Shown here piece after piece: positions 25,937-35,208 of a DNA stretch of 64,000 nt. How positions within the stretch are numbered: position 1 is the stretch's first letter; each line of letters opens with the position of its first letter. Source of the stretch: Sphingomonas metalli (GTDB lineage: Bacteria; Pseudomonadota; Alphaproteobacteria; Sphingomonadales; Sphingomonadaceae). Both the position numbers and the translations under genes were made by a program. The DNA lies in NCBI RefSeq assembly GCF_014641735.1, contig NZ_BMIH01000001.1, positions 310,001 to 374,000 of the forward strand, read 5' to 3'. Under the pieces are notes generated by a model. It was not told the origin of the DNA and searched no databases. It was given only the letters and a program-made list of their open reading frames with translations.

Positions 25937-26007
25937 GAACTTCTCCAAGACTTCCAGTGCCGGCTCGCGGCTATTGACAACGATGTAAGTAAGGCCTGTT
26001 GCCCGCC

Positions 26008-26604
26008 ATGTCAAACCGCCGTCGCCTGGCTCCCGAAGAATCGCGCATGGCCGCGCTCGACGCGGCGCGCGCGCTGCTGATCGAGGCAGGGCCCCAGGGC
26101 GTGACGCTGAAGGCGGTGGCGGCGCGGATCGGCCGCACCCATGCCAATCTGCTCCACCATTTCGGCTCCGCCGCCGGCCTGCAGAAGGCGCTCGCCGAGC
26201 GGATGGCGGCGGATATCACTGCGACGATCGGCGAGGCGGTGCTGGCCGCCCGCGCCGGTACGCGCGACCCGCGCGCGATCGTCGACCTGACCTTCGACGC
26301 GTTCGACCGGGAGGGCGCGGGCGCGCTGGCGAGCTGGATGATCCTGTCGGGCAATCGCGACGCGCTCGATCCGATCCTGGCCGCCATCCATCGGCTGGTC
26401 GATCAGCTCGCCCAGGGTATCGGCATCGGCGCGCGGCCGATCGCCGACCAGACGCTCCACCTCGTCCTCGTCGCGCTGGGCGACGCATTGCTCGGCGACC
26501 CTATGGCGGCAGCGCTCGGCCTGTCACGGACGCGCGCGCGGGAGATGGCGCTGGAGGGATTGCTGGGGTCGCCGGCAGCGCACGGGGCGGGTGGCCATAG
26601 CTGA
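26008..26604 (+). CDS. TetR family transcriptional regulator
   Basis: 198-residue repressor-like protein. The N-terminal helix-turn-helix is seen in ALDAARALLIEAGPQGVTLK and AVAARIGRTHANLLHHFGSAAGL, typical of TetR. The helical C-terminal domain binds an unknown ligand. ATG 26008 is preferred to a TTG at 25999. It is divergently placed from the PF10118 gene, the usual arrangement of a TetR gene and its target. The shared gap has TTGACAACGATGTAAG (25974-25989) near its middle, which could carry the operator. Confidence 0.87.
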   Translation: MSNRRRLAPEESRMAALDAARALLIEAGPQGVTLKAVAARIGRTHANLLHHFGSAAGLQKALAERMAADITATIGEAVLAARAGTRDPRAIVDLTFDAFDREGAGALASWMILSGNRDALDPILAAIHRLVDQLAQGIGIGARPIADQTLHLVLVALGDALLGDPMAAALGLSRTRAREMALEGLLGSPAAHGAGGHS

Positions 26605-26617
26605 CGGCGCGGGCCGC

Positions 26618-26656
26618 CGCGGCCAAGCCGCGTCGTCGGTCCTTGCAATAGCAAGG
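26618..26656 (+). terminator. Two small hairpins between tetR and obgE
   Basis: CGCGGCCAAGCCGCG (26618-26632) and CCTTGCAATAGCAAGG (26641-26656) are adjacent perfect stems after the regulator stop. There is no T-tract. They may be weak termination or leader structure for obgE. Confidence 0.35.
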
Positions 26657-26674
26657 CCGGCCGGGCGCGCGTAG

Positions 26675-27760
<1,086 letters not shown>

Positions 27761-27796
27761 GGATGCGGCGGTCGCGCGCAAATGGTATCAACAGGT

Positions 27797-28354
27797 ATGG
27801 CGACGCAAATTGACTATCCGCTGCTGACTGCGAAGGACTTCCTCGAAATCGACTTCGGGGAACGGAAGGCGGAGCTCGATAACGGGGTCATTCGCATGAT
27901 GGCGGGCGGATCAGCCCGCCACGCGCAGGTACAGACGAACATCCTTATAGCGCTTGCAGAACGGCTGCGCGGCAGCGGATGCCGCCCCTATAACTCCGAC
28001 ATGGCGGTACGGACGCACGATCTGTCGATCCGCTACCCGGACGTCAGCGTGTTTTGCGGGCGCAGCGATCCGGCCAATGACGCGCTCAAGGCCTTTGACG
28101 ATCCCCGCCTTGTCGTCGAGGTTCTGTCGGCCGGCACCGCCCGCACCGATTTGCGCGTGAAGCTGTACGAATATCAGGCGATGGACAGTATCGACACGAT
28201 CCTGTTCGTCGATATCGCCACCGAGCGCGTCCGGGTCATCCAGCGGACCGGGCCGCACGGCTGGAGCGACGTGGCGCATGATGCGCCGTTCGACGTCCCC
28301 CTCCCCGCGCTCGGCACGACATTGCCGCACGCCGAGATGTTCGCGCGCGATTGA
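27797..28354 (+). CDS. Uma2 family endonuclease-like protein (DUF820)
   Basis: 185-residue protein of the PD-(D/E)xK superfamily. It has the Uma2 pattern LLTAKDFLEIDFGERKAELD, GGSARHAQVQTNI, YPDVSVFC and LVVEVLSAGTARTDLRVKLYEY. The candidate metal and catalytic residues Asp, Glu and Lys are all present. Two starts are possible, ATG 27782 and ATG 27797; the second gives the usual MATQIDYPLL N-terminus. Uma2 proteins are common in cyanobacteria and scattered elsewhere, often of unknown role. It is inserted between obgE and proB. Confidence 0.78.
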   Translation: MATQIDYPLLTAKDFLEIDFGERKAELDNGVIRMMAGGSARHAQVQTNILIALAERLRGSGCRPYNSDMAVRTHDLSIRYPDVSVFCGRSDPANDALKAFDDPRLVVEVLSAGTARTDLRVKLYEYQAMDSIDTILFVDIATERVRVIQRTGPHGWSDVAHDAPFDVPLPALGTTLPHAEMFARD

Positions 28355-28386
28355 TCGCGGGGGCACGCCCGCGCTAACGGGAGGCG

Positions 28387-29487
28387 ATGCTGTTTCCACC
28401 CGCCTCCTGCCGACGACTGGTCGTCAAGATCGGCTCGGCGCTGCTCGTCGATCCGGACGGGGCGGTGCGTGCGCAATGGCTGGCCGGGATCGCCGCCGAC
28501 ATCGGCGCGCGCAGCCGGGCGGGGCAGCAGGTGGCGGTGGTCTCGTCCGGCGCGATCGCCCTGGGCGCGCGCCGCCTCGGCCTCGCAAAGGGCGGCCGGG
28601 CCAGCCTCGAAGATGCGCAGGCCGCCGCGGCGACCGGGCAGATCGCCCTCAGCCGCATTTGGGCGGAGGTGCTGGGTGCCGAGGGACTGACGGCGGCGCA
28701 GATGCTCGTCACGCTGGGCGATCTGGAGGACCGGCGGCGATATCTCAACGCCGCGGCGACGCTGGGGCGGTTGCTGGGACTCGGCGTGGTGCCGGTCATC
28801 AACGAGAATGACAGCGTCGCCACCGCCGAGATCCGCTTCGGTGACAACGACCGCCTCGCCGCCCGCGTGGCGCAGGCGGCCGGCGCCCATGGCGTCGTCC
28901 TGCTGTCCGACATCGACGGCCTCTACGATCGCAATCCGGCCGAGCCCGGCGCCGTCCATATCTCGACCGTCGCGCGCATCGATGCGAAGGTGGAGGCGAT
29001 GGCCGATACCCGCTCCGCCTCGGGCATGGGATCGGGCGGCATGACCTCGAAGATCGCCGCGGCGCGGATCGCGACCGGGGCAGGCATCCCGCTCGCCATC
29101 GCCTCCGGCCGCGTCGATCGGCCGCTTGGCGAGGCGCGGCGCCATACGCTGTTCGCGGCGGAGCGCGTGGCATCCGCGCGCAAGGCCTGGCTGGCCGGCG
29201 GCATCACCGCCGCCGGCGCGATCCATGTCGATGCCGGCGCCGCCCGGGCGATCGTCGCCGGCGGCAGCCTGCTCGCAGCCGGAGCCGTGCGGATCGAAGG
29301 CGCGTTCGGCCGCGGCGATCTGGTGACGATCGAGGGCCCGGCCGGGGTCGTTGCCCGCGGCCTGTCCGAATATGACGCCGCGGACGCCGCGCGCCTGCTC
29401 GGCCGGCAGAGCGACGAACAGGCCGCGATCCTCGGCCACGAACCGCGCGCCGCCCTCGTCCACCGCAACCATCTGGCGCTGCTGTGA
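28387..29487 (+). CDS. proB: Glutamate 5-kinase
   Basis: Catalyses ATP-dependent phosphorylation of glutamate, the first step of proline synthesis, and is feedback-inhibited by proline. The 366-residue protein has the amino acid kinase domain (LVVKIGSALLV, VVSSGAIALGARRLGL, INENDSVATAEIRFGDNDRL, SGMGSGGMTSKI). A C-terminal PUA domain follows from about residue 275. ATG 28387 lies 30 bases after the Uma2 gene. It overlaps the downstream cerR start by GTGA, so proline and sphingolipid genes share a transcript. Confidence 0.96.
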   Translation: MLFPPASCRRLVVKIGSALLVDPDGAVRAQWLAGIAADIGARSRAGQQVAVVSSGAIALGARRLGLAKGGRASLEDAQAAAATGQIALSRIWAEVLGAEGLTAAQMLVTLGDLEDRRRYLNAAATLGRLLGLGVVPVINENDSVATAEIRFGDNDRLAARVAQAAGAHGVVLLSDIDGLYDRNPAEPGAVHISTVARIDAKVEAMADTRSASGMGSGGMTSKIAAARIATGAGIPLAIASGRVDRPLGEARRHTLFAAERVASARKAWLAGGITAAGAIHVDAGAARAIVAGGSLLAAGAVRIEGAFGRGDLVTIEGPAGVVARGLSEYDAADAARLLGRQSDEQAAILGHEPRAALVHRNHLALL

Positions 29488-30380
29488 CCGTCATCGCGAT
29501 GACCGGCGCGACCGGCTTCGTCGGCAAGGCGGTCGTCGCGCAGGCGCTCGCCGCCGGCCACCACGTCCGCGCCCTCGCCCGCCGCCCGCAACCCGACCGG
29601 GCGGGCCTGCACTGGGTCGCCGGTTCGCTGGAGGATGACGGAGCCTTGTGCGAACTGGCGCGCGGAGCCGATGCGGTCATCCATGTCGCCGGCGTGGTCA
29701 ACGCGCCCGATCGCTCGGCCTTCGTGGCCGGCAATGTCGAGGGGACCCGCGCAGTGCTCGCCGCCTCGCGCGGCATCGCCCGCTTCGTCCATGTCTCGTC
29801 GCTCGCCGCCCGCGAGCCGGGGCTTTCGGACTATGGCTGGTCCAAGGCGGAGGCGGAGCGACTGGTCGAGGCCTCTGCCCTGCCCTGGACGATCGTCCGT
29901 CCGCCCGGCATCTTCGGCCCCGGCGATCTCGACCAGCTCGACCTCTACAGGCTCGCGCGGCGGGGGCTGGCGCTGCTGCCGCCGCCCGGATTCCTGTCGC
30001 TGATCGCGGTCGAGGATCTGGCGCGGCTGCTGCTCACGCTCGCGACGCAAGAGGCCCCGCGCACGATATACGAAGCCGATGACGGCAGCGAAGGCTGGAC
30101 CCACGCCGCCTATGCCCGGGCCATCGGCGCCGCCGTCGGGCAGCGCGTCCTGCCGCTGCACCTGCCGCCCGCCCTGTTGCGGCTGGCGGCCTGGGTCGAC
30201 GGCCGGCTGCGCGGCGACGCTGCGCGGCTGACGCGCGATCGCGTCTCCTATTTCTGCCATCCCGACTGGCGGATCGATCCGGCCCGCCGCCCCCCCGCCG
30301 CTCTCTGGCGGCCGGAAGTGCCGACGACCCAGGGGCTGGCCGATACCGCGCGATGGTATCGCGCGCAGGGCCTGTTATAG
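29484..30380 (+). CDS. cerR: NAD-dependent epimerase/dehydratase family, probable ceramide reductase
   Basis: Extended/atypical SDR protein of 298 residues. It has an N-terminal Rossmann motif GATGFVGKAVV, the VNAPDRSAFVAGNVEGTRAV segment, VSSLAAREPG and the catalytic Tyr-Lys in YGWSKAEAE. In Caulobacter the homologous gene next to spt encodes the reductase of the 3-keto group in ceramide synthesis. The same neighbourhood (acp and spt immediately downstream) supports that role here. It begins with GTG overlapping the proB stop and lies 37 bases before the acp gene. Confidence 0.82.
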   Translation: MTVIAMTGATGFVGKAVVAQALAAGHHVRALARRPQPDRAGLHWVAGSLEDDGALCELARGADAVIHVAGVVNAPDRSAFVAGNVEGTRAVLAASRGIARFVHVSSLAAREPGLSDYGWSKAEAERLVEASALPWTIVRPPGIFGPGDLDQLDLYRLARRGLALLPPPGFLSLIAVEDLARLLLTLATQEAPRTIYEADDGSEGWTHAAYARAIGAAVGQRVLPLHLPPALLRLAAWVDGRLRGDAARLTRDRVSYFCHPDWRIDPARRPPAALWRPEVPTTQGLADTARWYRAQGLL

Positions 30381-30417
30381 CCGCAACCTTGCCGCATTTG
30401 CTGCCCAAGGATTTTTC

Positions 30418-30666
30418 ATGAGCGACCGCCCGAGCATCTTAGACACCGTCACCGCGCAGATCGAACCCTTTAACAAGAAGGGCGTCGCGCTGACCGAGGC
30501 GACCAGCTTCCAGAGCGATCTGGAGTGGGACAGCCTGACCGTGATGGATTTCGTCGCGGCGATCGAGGACGAATTCGACATCGTCATCACGATGAACATG
30601 CAGGCGGAGATCGAGACCGTCGGCCAGCTGGTCGATGCCGTCGCCAAGCTGAAGGACACGCAGTGA
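30418..30666 (+). CDS. Acyl carrier protein dedicated to sphingolipid synthesis
   Basis: 82-residue ACP. The phosphopantetheine attachment Ser is Ser39 in EWDSLTVMDF, on a typical four-helix ACP pattern with acidic helix II (FVAAIEDEFDI). It is distinct from housekeeping AcpP, which carries DSLDTVE. It lies between cerR and spt and overlaps spt by GTGA. In the Caulobacter cluster an equivalent ACP accompanies serine palmitoyltransferase, so this one probably delivers the acyl chain for condensation with serine. ATG 30418 follows a weak ribosome binding site. Confidence 0.88.
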   Translation: MSDRPSILDTVTAQIEPFNKKGVALTEATSFQSDLEWDSLTVMDFVAAIEDEFDIVITMNMQAEIETVGQLVDAVAKLKDTQ

Positions 30667-31925
30667 CCGAGACCGGGCTCCAGACCGAGACGCTTCCCGC
30701 CGCGCCCGCTGCCGCGCCGACGGCCGGCGACCTGATGGCGAAGTTCGATCCGCTGATTGCCGAGCGGCAGAAGCTGATCGACAGCGGCGTCATCGATCCG
30801 TTCGCGATCGTGATGGAAGAGGTCAGGAGCCCGACCGAAGCGGTGATCGACGGTCGCGAGACGATCCTGCTCGGCACCTACAACTATATGGGCATGACCT
30901 TCGACCCGGACGTCATCGCCGCAGGCCGCACGGCGCTGGAGAATTTCGGGTCGGGCACCAATGGCAGCCGCATGCTCAACGGCACCTTCCGCGACCATAT
31001 CGAGGCGGAAGAGGCGCTGCGCGACTTCTACGGCACCACGGGCGCGATCGTCTTCTCGACCGGCTATATGGCCAATCTGGGCATGATCTCCACCCTGGCG
31101 GGCAAGGGCGACTATGTCATCCTCGATGCCGACAGCCATGCATCGATCTATGACGGCTGCAAGCAGGGCTACGCGGAAATCGTCCGCTTCCGCCACAACA
31201 GCGTCGAGGATCTCGACCGCCGCCTCGGCCGCCTGCCGAAGGACGCGGGCAAGCTGGTGGTGCTGGAGGGCGTCTATTCGATGCTGGGCGACGTCGCCCC
31301 GCTCAAGGAGATGGTCGCGGTCGCCAAGAAGCATGGCGCGATGGTGCTGTCGGACGAGGCGCACTCCATGGGCTTCTACGGCCCCAACGGCCGCGGCGTG
31401 TACGAGGCGCAGGGCTGCGAGGGCGAGGTCGACTTCATCGTCGGCACCTTCTCCAAGTCGGTGGGCACGGTCGGCGGCTTCTGCGTGTCGAACCATCCGA
31501 AGTTCGAGGCGATCCGCCTCGCCTGCCGCCCCTATATCTTCACCGCCAGCCTGCCGCCCTCGGTCGTCGCGACGGCGGCGGCCTCGATCCGCAAGCTCAA
31601 GGTCGCGCATGAGAAGCGCGCGCGGTTGTGGGACAATGCCCGCAACCTGCATGGCGGGCTGAAGGCGCTGGGCTTCAACATCGGCACCGAGACGTGCGAC
31701 AGCGCCATCGTCGCGGTGATCCTGGAGGACCAGACCCAGGCGGTGGCGATGTGGCAGGCGCTGCTGCTCAGCGGTCTCTATGTCAACGTCGCCAGGCCGC
31801 CGGCGACCCCGGCCGGGACCTTTCTGCTGCGCTGCTCCATCTGCGCGGAGCACACGCCCGCGCAGATCGCGGCCGTGCTGGAGCGGTTCGCCGCGGCAGG
31901 ACGGGCTACCGGCGTGATCGCCTGA
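30663..31925 (+). CDS. spt: Serine palmitoyltransferase
   Basis: PLP enzyme of the alpha-oxoamine synthase family that condenses L-serine with palmitoyl thioester to 3-ketosphinganine, the first step of sphingolipid synthesis. Counting from GTG 30663 the protein is 420 residues. The PLP Lys is Lys265 (TFSKSVG), the ring-stacking His is His159 (DADSHA), Asp231 and His234 are in SDEAHS, and Asn100 is in SGTNGS. All of these match the published Sphingomonas paucimobilis enzyme numbering. It is cytosolic and soluble, unlike eukaryotic homologues. It overlaps the ACP gene by GTGA. Confidence 0.97.
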   Translation: MTETGLQTETLPAAPAAAPTAGDLMAKFDPLIAERQKLIDSGVIDPFAIVMEEVRSPTEAVIDGRETILLGTYNYMGMTFDPDVIAAGRTALENFGSGTNGSRMLNGTFRDHIEAEEALRDFYGTTGAIVFSTGYMANLGMISTLAGKGDYVILDADSHASIYDGCKQGYAEIVRFRHNSVEDLDRRLGRLPKDAGKLVVLEGVYSMLGDVAPLKEMVAVAKKHGAMVLSDEAHSMGFYGPNGRGVYEAQGCEGEVDFIVGTFSKSVGTVGGFCVSNHPKFEAIRLACRPYIFTASLPPSVVATAAASIRKLKVAHEKRARLWDNARNLHGGLKALGFNIGTETCDSAIVAVILEDQTQAVAMWQALLLSGLYVNVARPPATPAGTFLLRCSICAEHTPAQIAAVLERFAAAGRATGVIA

Positions 31926-31973
31926 CGGACTAGCGGCTATCGCGAAGGCCGCCAAGCGGGTACAAGGGACACG

Positions 31974-33911
31974 GTGGAGCGGGAAAGCGACACGAAAGCG
32001 CCGGGGGGCGCCGGGCTGTGGCAGACGATATCGCTGGTCGCGATGGCGCTGCTGGCAGGCGCTGTGCTGGTCGCGTTAACCATAACGCTGCGGGGTGCGA
32101 ACCGGGAGCGGGACCATGCGCTCGAGCTCCAGCGCCACAGCTATGACGTGATGATCCTCGCCCGTTCGCTGGCAGGAACGATCGCGCGGTCGGAGGCGTC
32201 GCTCGGCCGCTACGTCATTTCCGGCGACCGGGCGATGGGCCAGCTCTATTTCGACGACTGGCGCCTGGCCGAATCGCAGATCGACCGGCTCGACCAGCTG
32301 ACCAGCGACAATGCCGCGCAGGACCCGTCGATACGCCGCCTGCGCAAGGCCTATGAGGCGCGCGGGCAGGACCTGTCCGAAACCGCGCTGTCGACCACCT
32401 ATGGCCGCAACTCGCAGGCGCTGGCCCGCTACTACCAGTCGCGCAAGGCACGCGCGCTGATGACCATCAATGGCGAGCTCGACCGGATCATCGCGCGCGA
32501 GCGGCGATTGCTCGACAGCCGGGTCGCCAACGCCAGCAAATCGGTGGCGCGATCGAGCCTGATCGCCAGCATCCTCGCGACCTTCGGGCTGGCGCTGGTC
32601 CTGGGCGTCATCGTGCTCGGCTGGCTGTCGGTGCGGGCCGTCAACGAGCGCACGCGGGCGCGTGACGAGGCCGCGGCGGCGCGGGAACGGGCGGAGGCGC
32701 TCGCCAGCGCAGTCGCGGAGGCGACCAGCGCGCTGCAGGCGCGCGAAGCCGTGCTGCGCCAGGTCCAGAAGATGGAGGCCGTCGGGCAGTTGACCGGCGG
32801 GATCGCCCATGATTTCAATAACATGCTTGCCGTGGTTCTGGGCGGACTGGAGCTGGCGCGCCGTCACATCGCCACCGACCCCGCCGGAGCGGAGCGGCAT
32901 CTGGAGAATGCCGCCGAAGGCGCCAGCCGCGCCGCCGCGCTGACCCGTCGCCTGCTCGCCTTCAGCCGGGAGGAGCCGCTCAACCCCGAATCGATCGCCG
33001 CGGCGGAGCTGATCGACGCCATGTCCGAGCTGCTCGACCGCACGCTGGGCGATGCGATCACGCTCGACGTGCGGCACGAGGCGGACGGCTGGCGCGTCCG
33101 CGCCGATCGCGTGCAGCTGGAAAATGCCGTGCTCAACCTCGCGGTCAACGCGCGGGACGCGATGGGCGGCCGTGGCACGATCCGCGTCACCACCGCCGCC
33201 CGCCGGCTGGCCGCCGGACAGGTCGGGGCCTGCGCGGCGGGCGACTATGTCGCGCTGTCGGTCGCCGACGAGGGCTGCGGCATGACGCCGGACGTGGTCG
33301 AGCGGGTGTTCGAGCCGTTCTTCACCACCAAGGAAAAGGGCAAGGGCACCGGCCTGGGGCTCAGCCAGATCTTCGCGTTCGTGCAGGGACTGTCGGGCGA
33401 GATCGCGATCGACACCGCGCCGGGCCGGGGCACGACCGTCACCCTCTACCTGCCCCGCGATCTCGTCGCGCCCATGGCCGCGGTGGTGGAGGAGCAGCCG
33501 GCCCGGATCGAGACCGAGACGGTCGGGCTCGACGTGCTGGTCGTCGAGGACGATCCGCGCGTCCTCGCCGCCACGCTCGGCGCTCTCGAGGAGTTGGGGC
33601 ACCGCGCGATCGGCTGCGACGATCCCCTCGCGGTGCCCGACCTTCTCGCCCGGCATCCCCGGGTGACGCTGCTCGTGTCCGACGTGCTGATGCCCCGCCA
33701 GACCGGGCCGGAGATGGTCGCGGGGCTGCGCGACCGCTTCCCCCATCTCGCCGTCCTGTTCGTCACGGGTTATGCGGGCGAGGGCGCCGGCAGCGAGCTG
33801 GGCATCCATCAGGTCCTGCGCAAGCCCTTCACCCTGGCCCGGCTCGAGCGCGCCATCGCGGAGGCCATGCGGGGCCAGCGCCTGCCCGCCGAGCCGATCG
33901 CCGCGGAATAG
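31974..33911 (+). CDS. Hybrid sensor histidine kinase with C-terminal receiver
   Basis: 645-residue membrane kinase. TM1 is at about residues 17-40. A periplasmic helical region resembling CHASE3 follows (MILARSLAGTIARSEASLGR), then TM2 at about 195-218 and a coiled linker. The HisKA box is GGIAHDFNNMLAV, with N, G1 and G2 boxes NLAVNARDAMGG, DEGCGMTPD and GKGTGLGLSQ. The receiver from about residue 520 has its phosphoacceptor Asp in VSDVLMPRQTG. GTG 31974 follows AAGGGA. There is no DNA-binding partner next door. It lies 48 bases after spt and ahead of lptF, so it may sense envelope state; that is inference. Confidence 0.9.
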   Translation: MERESDTKAPGGAGLWQTISLVAMALLAGAVLVALTITLRGANRERDHALELQRHSYDVMILARSLAGTIARSEASLGRYVISGDRAMGQLYFDDWRLAESQIDRLDQLTSDNAAQDPSIRRLRKAYEARGQDLSETALSTTYGRNSQALARYYQSRKARALMTINGELDRIIARERRLLDSRVANASKSVARSSLIASILATFGLALVLGVIVLGWLSVRAVNERTRARDEAAAARERAEALASAVAEATSALQAREAVLRQVQKMEAVGQLTGGIAHDFNNMLAVVLGGLELARRHIATDPAGAERHLENAAEGASRAAALTRRLLAFSREEPLNPESIAAAELIDAMSELLDRTLGDAITLDVRHEADGWRVRADRVQLENAVLNLAVNARDAMGGRGTIRVTTAARRLAAGQVGACAAGDYVALSVADEGCGMTPDVVERVFEPFFTTKEKGKGTGLGLSQIFAFVQGLSGEIAIDTAPGRGTTVTLYLPRDLVAPMAAVVEEQPARIETETVGLDVLVVEDDPRVLAATLGALEELGHRAIGCDDPLAVPDLLARHPRVTLLVSDVLMPRQTGPEMVAGLRDRFPHLAVLFVTGYAGEGAGSELGIHQVLRKPFTLARLERAIAEAMRGQRLPAEPIAAE

Positions 33912-33996
33912 CGCCGCCGCCCCCCGCCGCCATCATCCGCCGCTCCGCCGCAAAATCGGCTGGCGCCCGGCCGAGACGGGCGATACCGCGGGCGCG

Positions 33997-35208
33997 ATGA
34001 AATCGATCGATCGCTACATGGCGCGGCTGATCGCGCTGCCGCTGCTCGCGACCCTGGTGATCGCGGCGATGCTGCTGATGCTCGACCGGATGCTGCGGCT
34101 GTTCGACTTCGTCGCGACGCAGGGCGGGCCGGTCAGCGTCGTGTGGCGGATGCTCGCCAATCTGCTGCCCGAATATCTCGGCCTCGGCATCCCGATCGGC
34201 CTGTTGCTCGGCATCCTCCTCGCGTTCCGCCGCCTGGCGACGTCGTCCGAGCTCGACGTGATGCGCGGGGTCGGGATGAGCTTCAACCGGCTGCTGCGCA
34301 TCCCCTTCATGTATGCGGTCGGTCTCGCCATCGTGAACATCCTGATCCTCGGCTTCGTCCAGCCTCAGGCCCGATACTATTACGAGCAGTTGCGCTTCGA
34401 GCTGCGCACCGGCGCGCTCGGCGCCTCGATCAAGGTCGGCGAATTCACCAACCTCGGCAGCCGCATGACGCTGCGGATCGAGCAGAGCCGCGACAGCGGC
34501 CGCGATCTCGCCGGCATCTTCGTCCATGTCCAGACGCCCAAGAACGACTGGATCGCCGTGACGGCGGAACGCGGCCGCTTCATGGCGACCGACGACCCCA
34601 ACGTCATCATCTTCCGCCTCAACAACGGCACGCTGATCCACAACCATCCCGACTTCCGCACGCCGCGGGTGCTGCAGTTCACGGCGCACGACCTCCCGAT
34701 CGACCTTCCGCGGTTCGAGAGCTTCCGGCAGCGCGGCGAGCGGAGCCTGGAGTTCACGCTGCCCGAACTCGCCCGGCTGGGGCACAGCAACGCGATGACG
34801 GAAAAGCAGCGCGATACCAGTCGTGCGGAGTTCCACTTCCGCCTAGCCGAGGTCGCGACCATGTTCCTGCTGCCGATGCTGGCGGTCGCGCTGGGCGTGC
34901 CGCCGAAGCGCTCCTCCTCGGCGCTCGGCGTGTTCCTGGCCGTCGTGATGATCGTCACCTTCTTCAAGCTGCTCGAATATGCGCAGAGCGTGGGTGAGCG
35001 CGGTGCGGTCGATCCGGCGGTGGCGCTCTGGACGCCCTTCGCGATCTTCACCGCGCTGGTGGTGTGGATGTACTGGCAGATCGCCTATGTGCCCGGCGGC
35101 CAGCCGATCGCCGCGCTGGAGCGGGGCTTCGCCTCGATCGTCAAGGCGGTGACGCGGCGCCTGCCCGGCCGCAAGCGCGCCCCGATCCCCGGAGAACAGC
35201 CGGCATGA
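33997..35208 (+). CDS. lptF: LptF-type inner-membrane permease of lipid export ABC transporter
   Basis: 403-residue YjgP/YjgQ family protein with six membrane helices and a periplasmic beta-jellyroll between TM3 and TM4. Visible marks are RYMARLIALPLLATLVIAAM, LLPEYLGLGIPIGLLLGILL and SELDVMRGVGMSFNRLL, the coupling helix region. The C-terminal helices include FLLPMLAVALGVPPKRSSS. With LptG and the LptB ATPase it extracts lipid from the inner membrane and passes it to LptC/LptA. It overlaps lptG by ATGA. In LPS-free sphingomonads the cargo may be glycosphingolipid, as the spt locus directly upstream suggests. Confidence 0.9.
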   Translation: MKSIDRYMARLIALPLLATLVIAAMLLMLDRMLRLFDFVATQGGPVSVVWRMLANLLPEYLGLGIPIGLLLGILLAFRRLATSSELDVMRGVGMSFNRLLRIPFMYAVGLAIVNILILGFVQPQARYYYEQLRFELRTGALGASIKVGEFTNLGSRMTLRIEQSRDSGRDLAGIFVHVQTPKNDWIAVTAERGRFMATDDPNVIIFRLNNGTLIHNHPDFRTPRVLQFTAHDLPIDLPRFESFRQRGERSLEFTLPELARLGHSNAMTEKQRDTSRAEFHFRLAEVATMFLLPMLAVALGVPPKRSSSALGVFLAVVMIVTFFKLLEYAQSVGERGAVDPAVALWTPFAIFTALVVWMYWQIAYVPGGQPIAALERGFASIVKAVTRRLPGRKRAPIPGEQPA

